From assembly GCA_001695595.3 (NCBI GenBank), contig MBPM02000044.1, forward strand, positions 372,001 through 436,000: a stretch of 64,000 nucleotides of DNA, read 5' to 3'. The stretch is from Plasmopara viticola. Lineage: Eukaryota; Oomycota; Peronosporomycetes; Peronosporales; Peronosporaceae. Numbering within the stretch: position 1 is the stretch's first letter; each line of letters starts with the position of its first letter. The notes under the pieces were generated by a model. The model did not search any database. It was not told the origin of the DNA and worked only from the letters and a program-made list of their open reading frames with translations. Made by a program: the position numbers and the translations under genes. This document shows, in pieces, positions 23,701 through 36,198 of this stretch.

Positions 23701-25390
23701 ACGCTTTCGTGATCACCTGGACCAATTAAAGTACAGCTTAAATTTTTGCTTAAAGTGACTAGAATTTCTTTGCGTAGTTTTCACTATGTGCGCTAACCTC
23801 TTTTTGGCTATGGACTGACATGGTCCAAACCGCAGATACAGCAGTAGCTTGAATTGTAGCATATTTATGGCTTTGGATCATACAAAACAGCCGATTTCAC
23901 ATTTCGCCTTGTTCGTAATCTTAAGAATCGTCCGATGTGAGAATGGTAATTCATTAATTTCGATTGATGTGAGTGCTTTATACCGGTAAAAGTCACCCTC
24001 TTCTTTTGGCTTACCACAACTTTCGTAAAAGGTTGAGTAACATTAAATGAGGCACTAAAGCAAGCCTCAAACCACCGTTAGATCGCGGGATAAGAAGGAT
24101 TGTTTTGCAAAATATACCTTCTGTACACACTACGCGAGAAATAGCTTCTAGAGGCATTTGCGGTGCACAAATATGATAGTGATATTGAAGCCCGCACGAT
24201 CGAGTAGTACTTCTCTGGAAAATCTTCTCCATGTCAATCTTTTGTATGGACAATGAGAGGACCTAACACGGGACGGCGACTTGCATCGGAATCTGGAGAT
24301 GGATGAGTTGCAAAGCCCATCACCTACCACGTAGGCAGCTTAGGTCATTATATTCACCCGTAAAATATATCGAGACTTGTCTTTGCTAGACCCAGACCAG
24401 GTCCTAGATCTTAAAGCAATAGACTTACCTATCTACCGTAAAAAAGTCTTTCACCTGATAAGTGAGTCTGGCGACAGGTCTAACAACTATTAAGGATTAT
24501 TGCCAGGCGACGGAGTCGATTTGATAACGTTGTCGTTAGCTTTGAGATTGCTGGTGCTTCTTGTGATATTATCGCCCGAGAGAAGAGGAAAGATAAACCT
24601 GTACGTATGCATTCCAGAACGTGGTGTTGTAGCTGGATCGTTCGGCGCCTTTGTTGCCTTAGCAGATGCTTAGCAAATATATATCACCTCTGGCTAGCCG
24701 ATTTTGGTTAAGGTGCAGCCTTATAAAGGCACAGACTTTTCTCCACGTGGACCTTTGTTGAAAGCACATCTTTAAGCTGTAAACCGGTTTGATGCGGAGG
24801 CATGTTTAAATGTTGAAGCAAATTTCAGAATTTGTTCAGTCTTTTTTCAAAAGCGGCCCAAGAAAATAGCATTCCTATTTGCTAACTGTTAAGTCATCAT
24901 TGTGACCACACCGATACAACTTCTTTGTTTGGAAGTCAGAGTGTGATAGCTTAAACGCATTCTTTTACTGGATGCATTAATGTTTCAGATATGAGAGAAC
25001 GGATCGGGTCGTTACAGAAAGTCGGCCTTTTGGGCTGAATAACTATATTTTTGCTTGTTGAAGCCTTCGATTCATGATAGCTACTGGTGCACGACATGCA
25101 CCCTCACAGTTCAATTCAATCCTGTTTCAGTACACTTGACATTTATGGTAAATTTTGCCTTTGCTTTAGTGTCTCAGTGCTACACGGTTTAAATTTTCAA
25201 AACTTGCTCTTCATAACAAAACGCAAAATTACATGAATACGTGACGTTTTGCTGAACAAGATGGTTTTAGTCATCGAACAGTCAATATAGCTAAAAGCAG
25301 GTCTGCAGATCTAAGTTATATAATTTATTGTCGGTATAAACTGATAGAAAACTGATCGTAACGAAAATCGTTATGCTTTAGATGAGATAA
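20756..25390. other. Gene desert, part 2
   Basis: Decayed DNA. A plus frame at 22910-23182 (90 residues) has protein-like composition (Leu-rich helix, acidic NEDDAQ) but no recognised family. Frames at 21419-21673 and 22030-22350 are similar. These may be worn fragments of one older gene, but I cannot join them into a known protein. Confidence 0.35.
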
Positions 25391-25394
25391 GTAT

Positions 25395-25870
25395 GGTTGT
25401 TTTTGTGAACAAATATTTTTTCACTAAGTTCAATTTCTTGCGGAATGAGATGTGCACTTGCATCAGATCGGTTCGATGCTTTAAGAATATACCTCTTGCG
25501 CTTTCTGCAATGAAGTCATCGTATTCGTTCGATCTGAATCTCATTACTCTTTATTGTCATGATCATATCCGACACGATGACCACATCTTCAGGCTGCCCG
25601 CATCTCTCTCGAATGCAGACTGGTTTCTCTTCGCTGTCAAACTCAACGTTAGCCAATTTGATATTCCTAGTGGTTTGCCATCGTTTATCGCTACCTTCAC
25701 CCGAGATAAAAATCTTTATCTGCGTGCATTCGTTTAAGGCAATCTCCACTATAATGAGATGGGTCACGGTGCAATAGTCGCTATTGTCGCATAGATAATT
25801 TTCAATATTTTTCGCTCTCATCGAAAGCTGACCACTTAGGTAGTCATACTGTTCTTTGTAGCGACATATG
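25395..25870 (-). pseudogene. Degraded unknown gene with frameshift
   Basis: The minus strand reads about 115 residues (about 25870-25516) with strong coding look: VTHLIIVEIALNE, KIFISGEGSDKRW, ANVEFDSEEKPVCIRERCGQ and EDVVIVSDMI. It stops after IERIR. Changing frame by one base there continues YDDFIAESARGIFLKHRT for a further 45 residues. One frameshift therefore divides an otherwise continuous frame. The family is not recognised. Confidence 0.4.
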
Positions 25871-28800
25871 GCTCAGTGAACACTAAAATTTCGCCGCGAT
25901 GAGTGCATATTTTGGCCGGTCATCCGACGTTATTATCTGCGATCTTATCTATTAAAGCCTATCGCTCCGTTAGGTCTTGTATTCTTCAATAAGGTGGTTG
26001 ATGTCATCTCAAAATACGCTTAAGTAGATCACTATTGACCAAGAGCCGTGTCGTGGGTAGCAACCCGCAGAGTGTTTAAAATTGTCATTATATATATAAA
26101 CAAATTTATCTGCATATTTATACATATATTTCTTACAAAGCTCATACCGACATGTCAATCTTGCTTCGTTTGCCAGCTTTGATGACAATTCCGCTCCTAG
26201 TGACAACGTTGTCTATTACAATACGTCGATTGCCGTATGTATCCATATTAAATTAACATACAAAAATCACTCTGGCGTTAGAAATGTTTCTTTACTGGGA
26301 ATGACAATGCCAAGATATTAGCTACAAGAACTGGCGCTCTTTAGCACAAGACGCGGGTCAGCAGTCTACTTGATCACCATCCTCCGTACCTTGACAAAAA
26401 ATGGTGAAGCCCAATGTTCAACAAAAATCTTAGTTCTCACCGGTTTGCCTTTACTAGCTAGCACAGCTACCGAGAGCCATTGGCTTACGCGACTACTTGT
26501 TTATTCTGCGTTATAGTACATGTCAGTGGGTTGTAGCGACTGGCTGTGCGCTTCACTTACCGACCTTTCTGCTTCTTTGCAGTGTATACTAGTTTGTATG
26601 TGCTTGCCTGCCTAAAAATGGATGCGTTTACTACTAATCAAAACTTGCATCCAGACAATTGTCACGTAGCATGCAAAACCTTCGCCGAAGACCAAACGTT
26701 ACTACGGGTTGCTATTAGCCAAACTCATGTTGTGGCAGCAAAAGGGCTGCAAGTAGTGCACCTTTCAATATATGGTAGGCAGATGCATGCTTTTCTGTAA
26801 AAGTACATCGCATCGAATAAAGTATGAGCTGAGCTGCTACCAACTACCAGAGGGGTGACTGCATATCAGTAGAATTTCGCATTTAGGTGTAAAGAGCTGT
26901 CATCTTGTCTAGCTGTATATAATTGGCTTCTTGTCTCGACCCTTAATCCTTTGCTCTATACTCAGAGCTTGTAAAGTCACAGATTGGTGTCGGCTTCCCC
27001 ACGAAGTCAACAAATTAGTAAACTCCATCCTTCATTGCCTGCAGTATATAGCCTGATTTCACGGTCGGTTTGACAGACCTAGTACATTTTCTGAGCCCAG
27101 AAATGAAATGAAATTTAGTTTTGGTTGGTTTGGCAGAGGGATGAACGCCAATTTTTCGAAATTTGTTACGCAACATTGTCGTCAGGGTCATATTCAGTAT
27201 CCTCTGAGGTAGAGGGATGTTATACTAAAATGTACAAGGAAGTACAAATCTTTACCTTGAAAAGGTTGCCCTGACAATGTAGCCGTGGTGATCAGCGTTT
27301 TAGTGAGCTCTCTTTTAGTTTCGTGAGCTGAATCAAAGGTCCCTGGTGAAACTTCCAGTGAAGCGCTCACAGGAGAGGGCAACAGGTCATACGGTGGCAA
27401 CCCATTGGTGGAAGAGAGGACAACAGGTTTGCGTTTGTCGCACCGTTAGTTAAATTATTGATGGCCCTCGCTACCGCTCTTAGGGTGGACTCTACCCTAA
27501 GATTTGCCAACTGTTTCGACGGCATTACCATTCTTAGTCATGACAGCCACAGCTTCGACTCTTTAAGCTCGTCGGATTGTTCTTACTAATAATTTGCTTG
27601 ATCGCGTTGCTACGCAAGCGTGTCCCTCAAATTAAGGACTTTGAAGCAAAGGGCGTCCCGGAAATCAACCTGTCAAATTTAAAGTAATTTTTCAGTGAGC
27701 GTGACATTGTCGTATTTTTCGGTACGAACGCTCCCTCTTTCAGCTGTCCCGAGCCATAGTACGGGGCAATTGAGACCACGAAAACCAACAATGTGTTAGC
27801 ATTTTATTTGAAATATATCAAACCTGTTTTTTTATTCTCAATAAGCCAGGCGTTTTAATAGTTCGATGAAGGGTCGACGCATTTGTGTCGTATTCGCATA
27901 AAAGATCGAATCAATACACGTTAATATATGATCGTGTATTCCCAATTGATTTCGTTGGTCGGACAGAATGGTTGACCGTGTCGTCGATTATTATTGCGCA
28001 GTGTGTGTGCGACTACACTCCGTGTTGGAAAACCATGAATTTACTTTTTAAATTTGCAATGCATGCATCCGTTCACACGCCTTTAGCTGCTCCAATTTAG
28101 CAAATCAATAAATCTGACTGCGCGCTTTAAATCCACCGAGGCGTGATTATGATGCAAATAACGATAGCCGAACGCTTGATGGCTGGTATCAACTTTTAAA
28201 TAATACTTAAGCAAAATATTGAACTTGTGCAATAAATTGTAGAACGTGTGCGATATTCAGCTAAAGGCCAAGATATTCAAAAATATTTGACCAAGAGGGA
28301 TTTGCAGATGGATTGCTGTTGACACATCATTAAGCACTTTGTTCAAGGAAGTTGGACAGATATGACGGTCTATATTGTCTAACGACGCAGGCAAAGAACA
28401 CTGATGATATTTTAAAACAGTCAATCGTGCAAACAACAACTTGCAAGTGAACCATTTAGCTGACATTAAAGAAAAGACAATATTCGTGCTACCTGGCGAA
28501 ACCTTCGACAGGCCAATCATCAATTCTGAACTTGTGGAATAACGGCAGCTTATAGTACAAGCAAAATCGTCGAATATATAGCGGTATCCGACGAGAAATC
28601 AATAATTTTGTTTGTGCGCACATTTGCAGACCTCCTTATGCTAACTGGGTGCGTATTTTCCAAGCCTTCCGTATTTTTTCAATCCAGATGTTTGCCAATC
28701 AGTGTACAATGGGCATTATTTGAAATGCAGTGCTCTTAGTGAGAAGAGTACTTTACACTGATCGGGGCTGCTATACAGCAGCTAGGCCTGCAGCAAAGAT

Positions 28801-31509
28801 TGACGTCGCATCGCGATCAGTCGTTCCAGCAATTTGATGTCTGAACTACTAGTCTATCGATCTTTAAAGCCTATATCAAAACTGCGCACGTGTCATCCCG
28901 CCCATAGGTAGTGCGAATTAGTTCTCTTAAAAGTAAAGCCGCGATGATCACATCAACTACCTCATGTTCCAGACGAGGCAATAGTGCGACGGCCAAAGCA
29001 GTTTGTATCCGTAGATTATATTTTTTAGTAAGCTGTACCAGAAGACCGTTGAAACATTATCGACGAGAGAACGAGGCGATTACGTTTAAAAGCGTACTAA
29101 TTCATGATCGGTATAGTTTACGATTGTTTAAGAGCCATTAAATAAAAACTGAACCTGTTAAAAATTTCTTTATCTCAAGAAGCCCACTGTCATGGACGAA
29201 GCTGGTTTGAACCACAGCGAGCTTTCAGTTTTGGTGTCTACGCACCGCAATGCGGTGCCAATGGCAGAATCCGATGTATCACAGACGACATTAACTGTCG
29301 TTTTGGAGCTTTTAAAGTATGGATCAGTGCCTATTATGGACTTCATTTGACGATGTTGAACGTCTGATTGTTTGAATCATTTCGCATCATTTCGAGGATA
29401 ATAGAAAGCAGCCTCACCACTAACGTATTGTTCGCGCTATATTTACTATTTGACAAGATCAAGCAATCTTTTAAATTATCGAAGTCAACGAAATGGAAAA
29501 TATAGCATGACCTTGGTAATAGTGAAAACTGGTCGGATGCCATACTTCCACAAAAAGTTTTGTTTGTGCACCAACTATGCTCTCGTCTGTATAAACACAT
29601 AGCTTATTCGTGCACAAGGAGTCAATTTCCACATGCAAGTTTACAGTGTGGTATCTAAGAGTTCGTCTTTTTGTGCTCTGTATGGCTACGGTAAATAAAA
29701 AATGGTTTCATACACAATTGTGGCTATTAAGAATGGTATATTCAATGATCAAGCATTGTGCGCGTGTTCGAGATTTCCCAGGGCATAACCAACCATTCCG
29801 AGAGGATGCCGTCAAAGCTGAGCACAAAAAACGGTGATAAGATTGCCGACGGCGTCGATTGCACTATACACGTAGATCTCCTCTGGGTACTTTTTGGAGA
29901 AGCATTCTGGGTTGTGATAGGTGGTCGGGAATCAGCAAGCACAATGCGTCACTTATTATAAAACCGTTGGACTGAATGTCAGCGTAGAACTAATGTATAG
30001 GAACGGGAGGCTAATTAAACTATATAGTAGCTAATAACCTCCAAACTTTCCTTCAGGCTAGAAGCAGCTTATTATGATAGGGGGACTTTCTTTCCGAAGC
30101 GGTCCCGGCTTTGTGCTTTGCACGCAAAGACGCGTCAGAAATGCTGGACGATTTCTTTAAAGAGTACTCTGCCGTATCTGCCTCTCGGAAATGAGTCACT
30201 TATATAACACCCATCTCGTAGTAAGACCGCATTTTGATATATCTACACGGAAGGGTTAAGCAAATTTGAGCAGCCCGTTATAATCCATTTAGGTTTTGAA
30301 ATAAGCGACATTTATTGCCACTCCTCGAGCGAAGAAGGGTAGTTTATCTCCTCTTTAGGTTTGATAAACACCGGTTTAACAAAGCCATGGACCCAACAAG
30401 CCTATAAGAGCTCTACGATAGACATTTTGCCCAAGCAGCGATATGACTAGGCTTCTGTTACCGGTAAGGTCTTGACACGAGTTCGTAGTTCAGCGCTACC
30501 ATCCTTTACAGAAATATCTTTTTTTACCTGTTCCATTTAAAGGCTTTTCTATCTAAAACATGGCTTGGCTCGCGTTACAAGATATCGCAACACCATTACC
30601 TTGCGGGACACAAAAAGGTCCTCTTACCCTGAAAGAGTCTTATTCATCTAGACTTTGGACTTTATGTCTCAATACAAGTCAAACATTCTCATGTATAATT
30701 TTGCTGTTTGAGGTATCACCATTGTGACTTGTACCGCCTCTGTAACATAAATTGAACGAATACCAAATCTCATTTCAATACACAGATCTAAAGTCAGCCA
30801 ATTTTCGCGTCAGTGTATCGTAGAGGTCTGCTACACACAACATAAACAGCCAAGCTCACAATACCCGGACATACCAGCGATTGTATAACTTATACCATCG
30901 TACGACAGTTCAATTGCTCGAGAAGTACGCACCGCGCGCTGGTTTAAAGCGATTAACATTCAAGCTATGCGGACCCACCGACCTTAACATTAGAGGGATA
31001 CGAGCGTGGATGCTTTAATTGAAAAAAACCAAGTACACGTCTTGAGCATGCGGCTTGAGTCACCAAGTCTAGAACACTTAGATGAGACCTTGTGTACGCC
31101 GCACTTACCTGACTCACGCACTCACAACGGTGTGTTGCTTACCGCATGCTCGCGAGCAAATACCCGATGCACACCTCCGCACTCCGAAATGTGACCGCCT
31201 GAGCAGCTGCTTCCAATACCATGGGTGTCTATGCTTTTGAAGCACGAACGCTTATCATGAGCCATGTGCAGCTATAATAGCAAACGCACCAAATTCGCTG
31301 AACTGGGATTATTATGCTTGTTTGGTGAATTAAAGAAGCAAAGATTTGCAGTTGGAACTGCGAATATTTTCAGGGGTACCTACGCCTCATGGAACGTATG
31401 AGGATGACATAAGCCTTTTTCAAAGCTAAGTGTAGAAACAAGAGGTTATATTTTTACTCGTACTTCACGACTGCTTCAGCGCTGGTACCTGGTGCTTTTG
31501 CCCATACTC

Positions 31510-31541
<32 letters not shown>

Positions 31542-32890
31542 GGTATTCTGATCTTTTTCATGGATTGGTTGACCTAAGGCGTTCCCTACTCTTCCTAATA
31601 AACCAGGTTCTACGCGCACTAACAAAAGCATAGGCTCTTTTTTCGAAATTACCCTCTTAAAGTTGTATATCATTACAAAAAAAACATCTACACCTACAAA
31701 ATCAGACTCGGGCTTAAAAGTCATTTCTTTAAGATTATCAAAGTTAACTATTTCACCGGTTTAAATCATCTTTCAACCATAACATCGAGTAATGTCATCA
31801 CTCATTGAAAGAACGATTCCTGACTTTGGTACAAATTTGCTCGTATGAAGGCAACTGCCAGCGGAATATCGTCCTACGATCGTGATTCACAACATCATGC
31901 TCATGTTTGTACTGCCTTTGTAGCGATTCTAGATGACCTCGGTTTTTGTGGTCTAAGCATCTCCAGCCCTAGTGGCAAATGGCGTAGTTTTGCTCTACGA
32001 TATCCAAAAAGGTTTTTGACGTCAGAGCAAACTTGCCGAAAAAGAACCATAATTTTACATTGAGCGCTTGGAATGAGCACAATTAAAAAAATACTTAGTT
32101 TAGTCTAAGTGATGCGGTCGCGCAAATATGCACTCTACGTGATATTGGCCCCTACTTTTCGGCCTAAGCAATTTGAACCGCCGCAGGCTACAAGAATATG
32201 CACCCCACATCTTATTCTTGTCAGCAAAATTTTGATTATTGACATTTCATACGAGAATACGCACGTGCACACATATGTGCAGGCCCTTTCATATAACTTG
32301 AAACATCAAAAGTGCGTGCTTACTAAGCTTTAAGCCTTTCTCGACAGTGATTATCACCAAGCGGCTGATATTGTGCGCTAAAGATTCAATAGGCTTAATC
32401 CTTATCATTAGCATAGATCACCTTGATCAGTGCTGTTCTTGCTTCTAGCTAGGTCCGACACGTCAACGATTTATTGTCTAAATCTTTGAACTCTCGCTCC
32501 CAGATACTATAGCAGGGCTACGCACGTGCCATCCTGCGCATACGCGTCACAGATTTGATTTCATACAGATGTAGTCACAATTGTGAGATAAGCTAACGTA
32601 AAGCATGGGCGACACAATGATAAAGCGCTTGCTTGTGCTGGCAAATATCTCGTTCAAAAGCTATACCGTACGCAGAACGAGAGCCACCAGGCTATTCGTG
32701 ACTTCAGGTCTCTGGAGACGAGGTTTTAAAGAAAAAACCGGTGGGCAGACAGGAATCTGCCCAATTTCAAGATCTACCAGTAGTCTTAACATCAGGACCT
32801 AATACAACGCTTACACGATAAAATGTTAAGTTAATTTAACTTCTCGTATATCGATTTTTTACTATTACAACCTAATATGAGCCGCGTTAT
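25871..32890. other. Gene desert, part 3
   Basis: AT-rich, stop-rich DNA. Minus frames at 28257-28523 and 29343-29600 (85-88 residues) and at 27194-27400 have no recognised domain. Apart from a tetranucleotide repeat near 31.5 kb I see no feature here. Confidence 0.35.
31508..31541. repeat. (ACTT)n microsatellite
   Basis: About eight perfect ACTT units in a row. It lies in gene-free DNA. Confidence 0.9.
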
Positions 32891-33473
32891 CCATCCCCCC
32901 ATTCCATTATCCATCCCCCACTTCTGTGATTGGCTAATGTAATAAACTACTGATTGGCTCAAACTCGCGCTTGGTATCAAAATGTCCGTGACTCTTGACC
33001 TCTTTTTGCCGTTTGCTTCACCATCCACAGAACGCTACATTTCTCAATTTCACATTTCCATTCACACTCACACTCTCTCATACAGTTGCCCTCTCCTTCA
33101 ATCACTCTTTCGCTTTTGAGACCATGAACATGTTACCAGCTTCAACCGAAATGACCTATGAAGCGATCGAACGACCAAAACCACGTTTCAATTGCAAGCA
33201 CGGGCTTTTAAATATGAAATTGTCAGCACTAGGCTGTACACTTCCCCCTCGCGCAACTCTGTACCCTTCAGATAAAAAATGAATGTTCGAGCAATCTTTG
33301 AGAGTTAATAATATTCTGTAGCGCGCATAATAGAAGAGAATCAATCAACTCGTGTTGCAGATGGGAAACGTCACGAATGTTTATATACCAAGCCCGAGTT
33401 TTGGCTAATCAGTCGTTTATTTAACTAGCCAATCACAAAAGTGGGGGACGGATTATGAAATGGGGGGGGACGG
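32891..33473. mobile_element. MITE-like DNA element with about 106-bp inverted repeats
   Basis: Left repeat 32891-32996 and right repeat 33366-33473 are reverse complements with scattered mismatches. They start CC(A/G)TCCCCCC, then TCCCCCACTT, TGTGATTGGCTA and CTTGGTAT. The 583-bp length and the lack of a transposase gene point to a non-autonomous element. Each arm carries ATTGGCT (CCAAT-type) strings. The interior has a CT-rich stretch and a short frame (about 33124-33282) that could be a remnant of a transposase start. No target duplication was found, so the exact ends and superfamily are open. Confidence 0.75.
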
Positions 33474-33972
33474 TCACTAAATATGCTTCTTACGGCTAAT
33501 TATAATCAGATCATGTACTGTTTCTGTTAGCTCCGAATATCCTTCTTCCTGATGTTCGAAACATAAATTAATTGTGTGTCATACAGCAGCCCCAATACAG
33601 ATTTTTTTCACTTCGTAGGCATTGACTGACACATTTTTACCTTGCACACCATAATGCAATAAGTTGAACAATACAACCAACTCTATGTCAATCTTGTGAC
33701 GCTATTGAAGTTGCGGTTTGCGGGTGCATTGCAGGGTTGTAAGATACTGTGGCGCACATGAAGATCACGGCTCGCGGTTAGGTCTTTCTGTTACATTGTT
33801 TCTCTATCTTAAGTAGGAGCGAGGTTTTATGGCTCCAGTTTATAGGTTTTACTATAAACAGTGTTCCGGCTTGGCCTTCTTCAGTGAGAAGAAGGCGTGC
33901 GCAGAGGTAGCACGAAGGGGGTCATATTAGAGAAGCAGGTTGAGTTACAGGCGATAGACAGACAGGAAGAGA
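33474..33972. other. Upstream region of the SREERK protein gene
   Basis: No frame of note until the ATG at 33973. An acceptor-like CAG ends at 33961, 12 bp before the ATG, and an in-frame stop lies a few codons upstream. So either this is leader or the CAG is the 3' end of an intron from an exon further upstream. Confidence 0.35.
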
Positions 33973-35382
33973 ATGAGTCGCGAGGAGCGCAAGATGGCCC
34001 AGATTATTGCTAGTATCGAGCGCATGGAGCAGGAGACGCGCGCGTCGGGGGACGACTCAAGCCGGACACAAGAAGCAATCGAATCGGTCAGACAGGGCTT
34101 CCGTGGCAAGAAGGGTAAAAAAGGCAAGAATTTTGGCGTCAAGTTTAAGACGGGTAAGAGGCTCAAAGTGACGGCTGTTGCGGGAGGTTCCCGGGCGCCA
34201 TTTGAACGCAAACTCACACCTAAAAAACGATGGATTCAGCTCTGGAGCGCCCAGATGGACGAAGTGAAGGAGAGAGACACTAGTCAAGATGTAGAGATGC
34301 CTCTTATTACGACTGAAGACATGTCGTCTAATTCACCAGTTGTTGCTTCTTCACCTGTGTCAGAAGTAAAGGTGGCTCCAGCTCTGCCCTCGGCGCCGTT
34401 GGTCATTGCCGAGAAAAAGGAGAAGCCTGAGACTTATGAAGAGCCCAACGCTGCGTCGTCGGAGACATCTCCTTCTGTAAGTTTTCAAAAAGGAAAACAC
34501 GAGCCCTGCTTAATGGAGAGCAAATTGCAGGAGCCGAGTACTGAAGATGGGCCTGAAGAAACCTTACGAGTTACGACGACACTTAAAGCGATAGATTTTT
34601 CGCAGTCGATGATCACACCGAAACCTTTTTGCGTGGCAGCCTCGTCATCGTTGGAGTTGCGCGTTGAGACTCCGTCGACGAATGGGTCGTCGCATCTTTC
34701 TCCTCCACTGGAGCGAATTAGTTCCGCCATTACAGCATCGATCAGCCCGTCGGCTAAGATCAAAGAAAGTGACACACCGAACACCAGCACAGCTGCTGTT
34801 GCCGCCACAGCGGCCAAATTTTCGCCTACAGCTACGACCCAGGAGAAATCTGTGACCGAGAAGCAGTTGCTTCGAATGGACTCAGTGCGTAGATTGGAAA
34901 GTAAAAGCAGCGAAAGCAGTGTGGACAAGGAAAGTGAGAGTCACCGAACGACGTCATTAGGTCGTCATTCTGTACTCGTGAGAAAAGGTAGTGCTGAGCG
35001 CATTGAGTCGCCAACGTCCGATGAAGCGAAGCAGCGAGCCGAGCGAAGGAGGAAGCGAAAGTCTAACTGGGATGTGGGTGATCCGCGGAAGGGAGGCAGT
35101 CCAGTTGCCGACCCCCCTATCAGCGCTGCTGCTGCGGCAGCAAACCAGCAGTCCTTTGCTAAGTATCCTTCTAGCAGGCCTTCGTGGCGGCCTAGTCAAA
35201 GCACGATGGACATGAAGCTTCAACTTCAGAGTGGGCATCGCTCCTCAACTTTCTACAACAACGCCACTAGCTCTCGTCGAGGCTTCTATACTTCGAGCTC
35301 ACTGTCTCAGGATCGGTCCAGGAGTGCAGGACGGTCGTCCGCGCGCCACAGCTACGTGAACAGCAGCATTAAATATAGGTGA
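33973..35382 (+). CDS. Ser/Lys-rich low-complexity protein with an N-terminal SREERK helix
   Basis: 469 residues from ATG 33973. The first 30 residues form a charged helix (SREERKMAQIIASIERME) like the segment that follows the SET domain in MLL5/SETD5/Set3-type proteins. A Lys/Gly-basic block, about 45-70, follows (KKGKKGKN), and then a long disordered Ser/Thr/Pro/Glu region. Near 360 is a basic cluster RRKRKSNWDVGDPR, probably a nuclear localisation signal. The tail is Arg/Ser-rich. No folded domain and no SET domain is present. It is either a stand-alone nuclear protein or the 3' part of a larger gene whose first exons are not in view. The MITE lies 500 bp upstream. Confidence 0.75.
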   Translation: MSREERKMAQIIASIERMEQETRASGDDSSRTQEAIESVRQGFRGKKGKKGKNFGVKFKTGKRLKVTAVAGGSRAPFERKLTPKKRWIQLWSAQMDEVKERDTSQDVEMPLITTEDMSSNSPVVASSPVSEVKVAPALPSAPLVIAEKKEKPETYEEPNAASSETSPSVSFQKGKHEPCLMESKLQEPSTEDGPEETLRVTTTLKAIDFSQSMITPKPFCVAASSSLELRVETPSTNGSSHLSPPLERISSAITASISPSAKIKESDTPNTSTAAVAATAAKFSPTATTQEKSVTEKQLLRMDSVRRLESKSSESSVDKESESHRTTSLGRHSVLVRKGSAERIESPTSDEAKQRAERRRKRKSNWDVGDPRKGGSPVADPPISAAAAAANQQSFAKYPSSRPSWRPSQSTMDMKLQLQSGHRSSTFYNNATSSRRGFYTSSSLSQDRSRSAGRSSARHSYVNSSIKYR

Positions 35383-35479
35383 TCGATTGTGCCGCATAGG
35401 TGGACAGAACCCGCGTGCATGGAGGCAGATATATATGATACGCGACCATATTGTGTAAAAAGTAAAGCTAAGGGAGCAG

Positions 35480-35920
35480 GCCAATAGCGAATGCGTTTTG
35501 TACATGTATTTTACCCAAATTGCGCGTGTGGTACATTGCCTCTTCGTCTAAGCTCTGGCGCGAATCAGACACTTGAGTTTTATATGATGGAGATCTTCGA
35601 GTTGCAAGATTTGGATGCGTGGCGCAAATTAAAGTGAACGGCAACCACGATTCGCACGAGCACAAAGCGATGGAGGATTACGAAGTTGATGATCTAAATG
35701 ATTTTTTAATAAAGAGCGTAGAGAACGACATTGAAGCGCACGATTATGCTTTGGAATTGTTCTGAGTGCAATTTGGCCTGGCTCATCTTGGCGATCGGAT
35801 GCAGGAGAGCTTAGTGAAATGTTTATGGCAGATGACGTTAAGCGTCGCGCGAGGTTTGACGCTATACAGGTGCCGCTCCGAGGTTTTCACAAATGAACGT
35901 TCGAGAAATAAGCAGCACAG
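35480..35920 (+). pseudogene. Gene relic: conserved-looking protein split over three frames
   Basis: Plus-strand coding pieces follow one another. About 35490-35634 ends FELQDLDAWRKLK. A second frame, about 35620-35764, gives HEHKAMEDYEVDDLNDFL then a stop (TGA) after ALELF, and after it QFGLAHLGDRMQES. A third frame, about 35815-35907, gives EMFMADDVKRRARFDAIQ and then ends GFHK-stop. The joins look like frameshifts and not introns, because no GT-AG pair is needed. The family is unknown. AATAAA at about 35980 could be its poly-A signal. Confidence 0.35.
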
Positions 35921-36198
35921 CGCAAATTACGTGTTCGAGCGCATTAGGTACTCCCGGACGACCATGGAGTTTTCAGCAATAAAAACTTTATCTTGTTTAA
36001 AAGTGTTTGATCTTTAAAGAAGTGTTGTCAAGCAAGTGCGAATGCAAGCAGTCGAAAGCGCTACGATTACCTCGCCGAGCTGGAGTGCAAGCTAACTCAA
36101 AACAATTATACCCTGTATTTTCGAATCTTGTTGACAGCAAAATAAAATCACTGATTACTTATCAACGATAACAACACTATTTTTTATTTATTAAATTA

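Noticed and set aside
31006..32333. Several 60-75-residue ORFs in the desert as genes
   Set aside because: Length and composition are as expected by chance in AT-rich DNA, and no motif or splice pattern links them.
32881..33480. Target-site duplication for the MITE-like element
   Set aside because: The bases outside the two arms do not match for any length that would be convincing.
35764..35766. TGA in the gene relic as a selenocysteine codon
   Set aside because: Further frame changes in the same region point to decay, and no SECIS-like structure was recognised.
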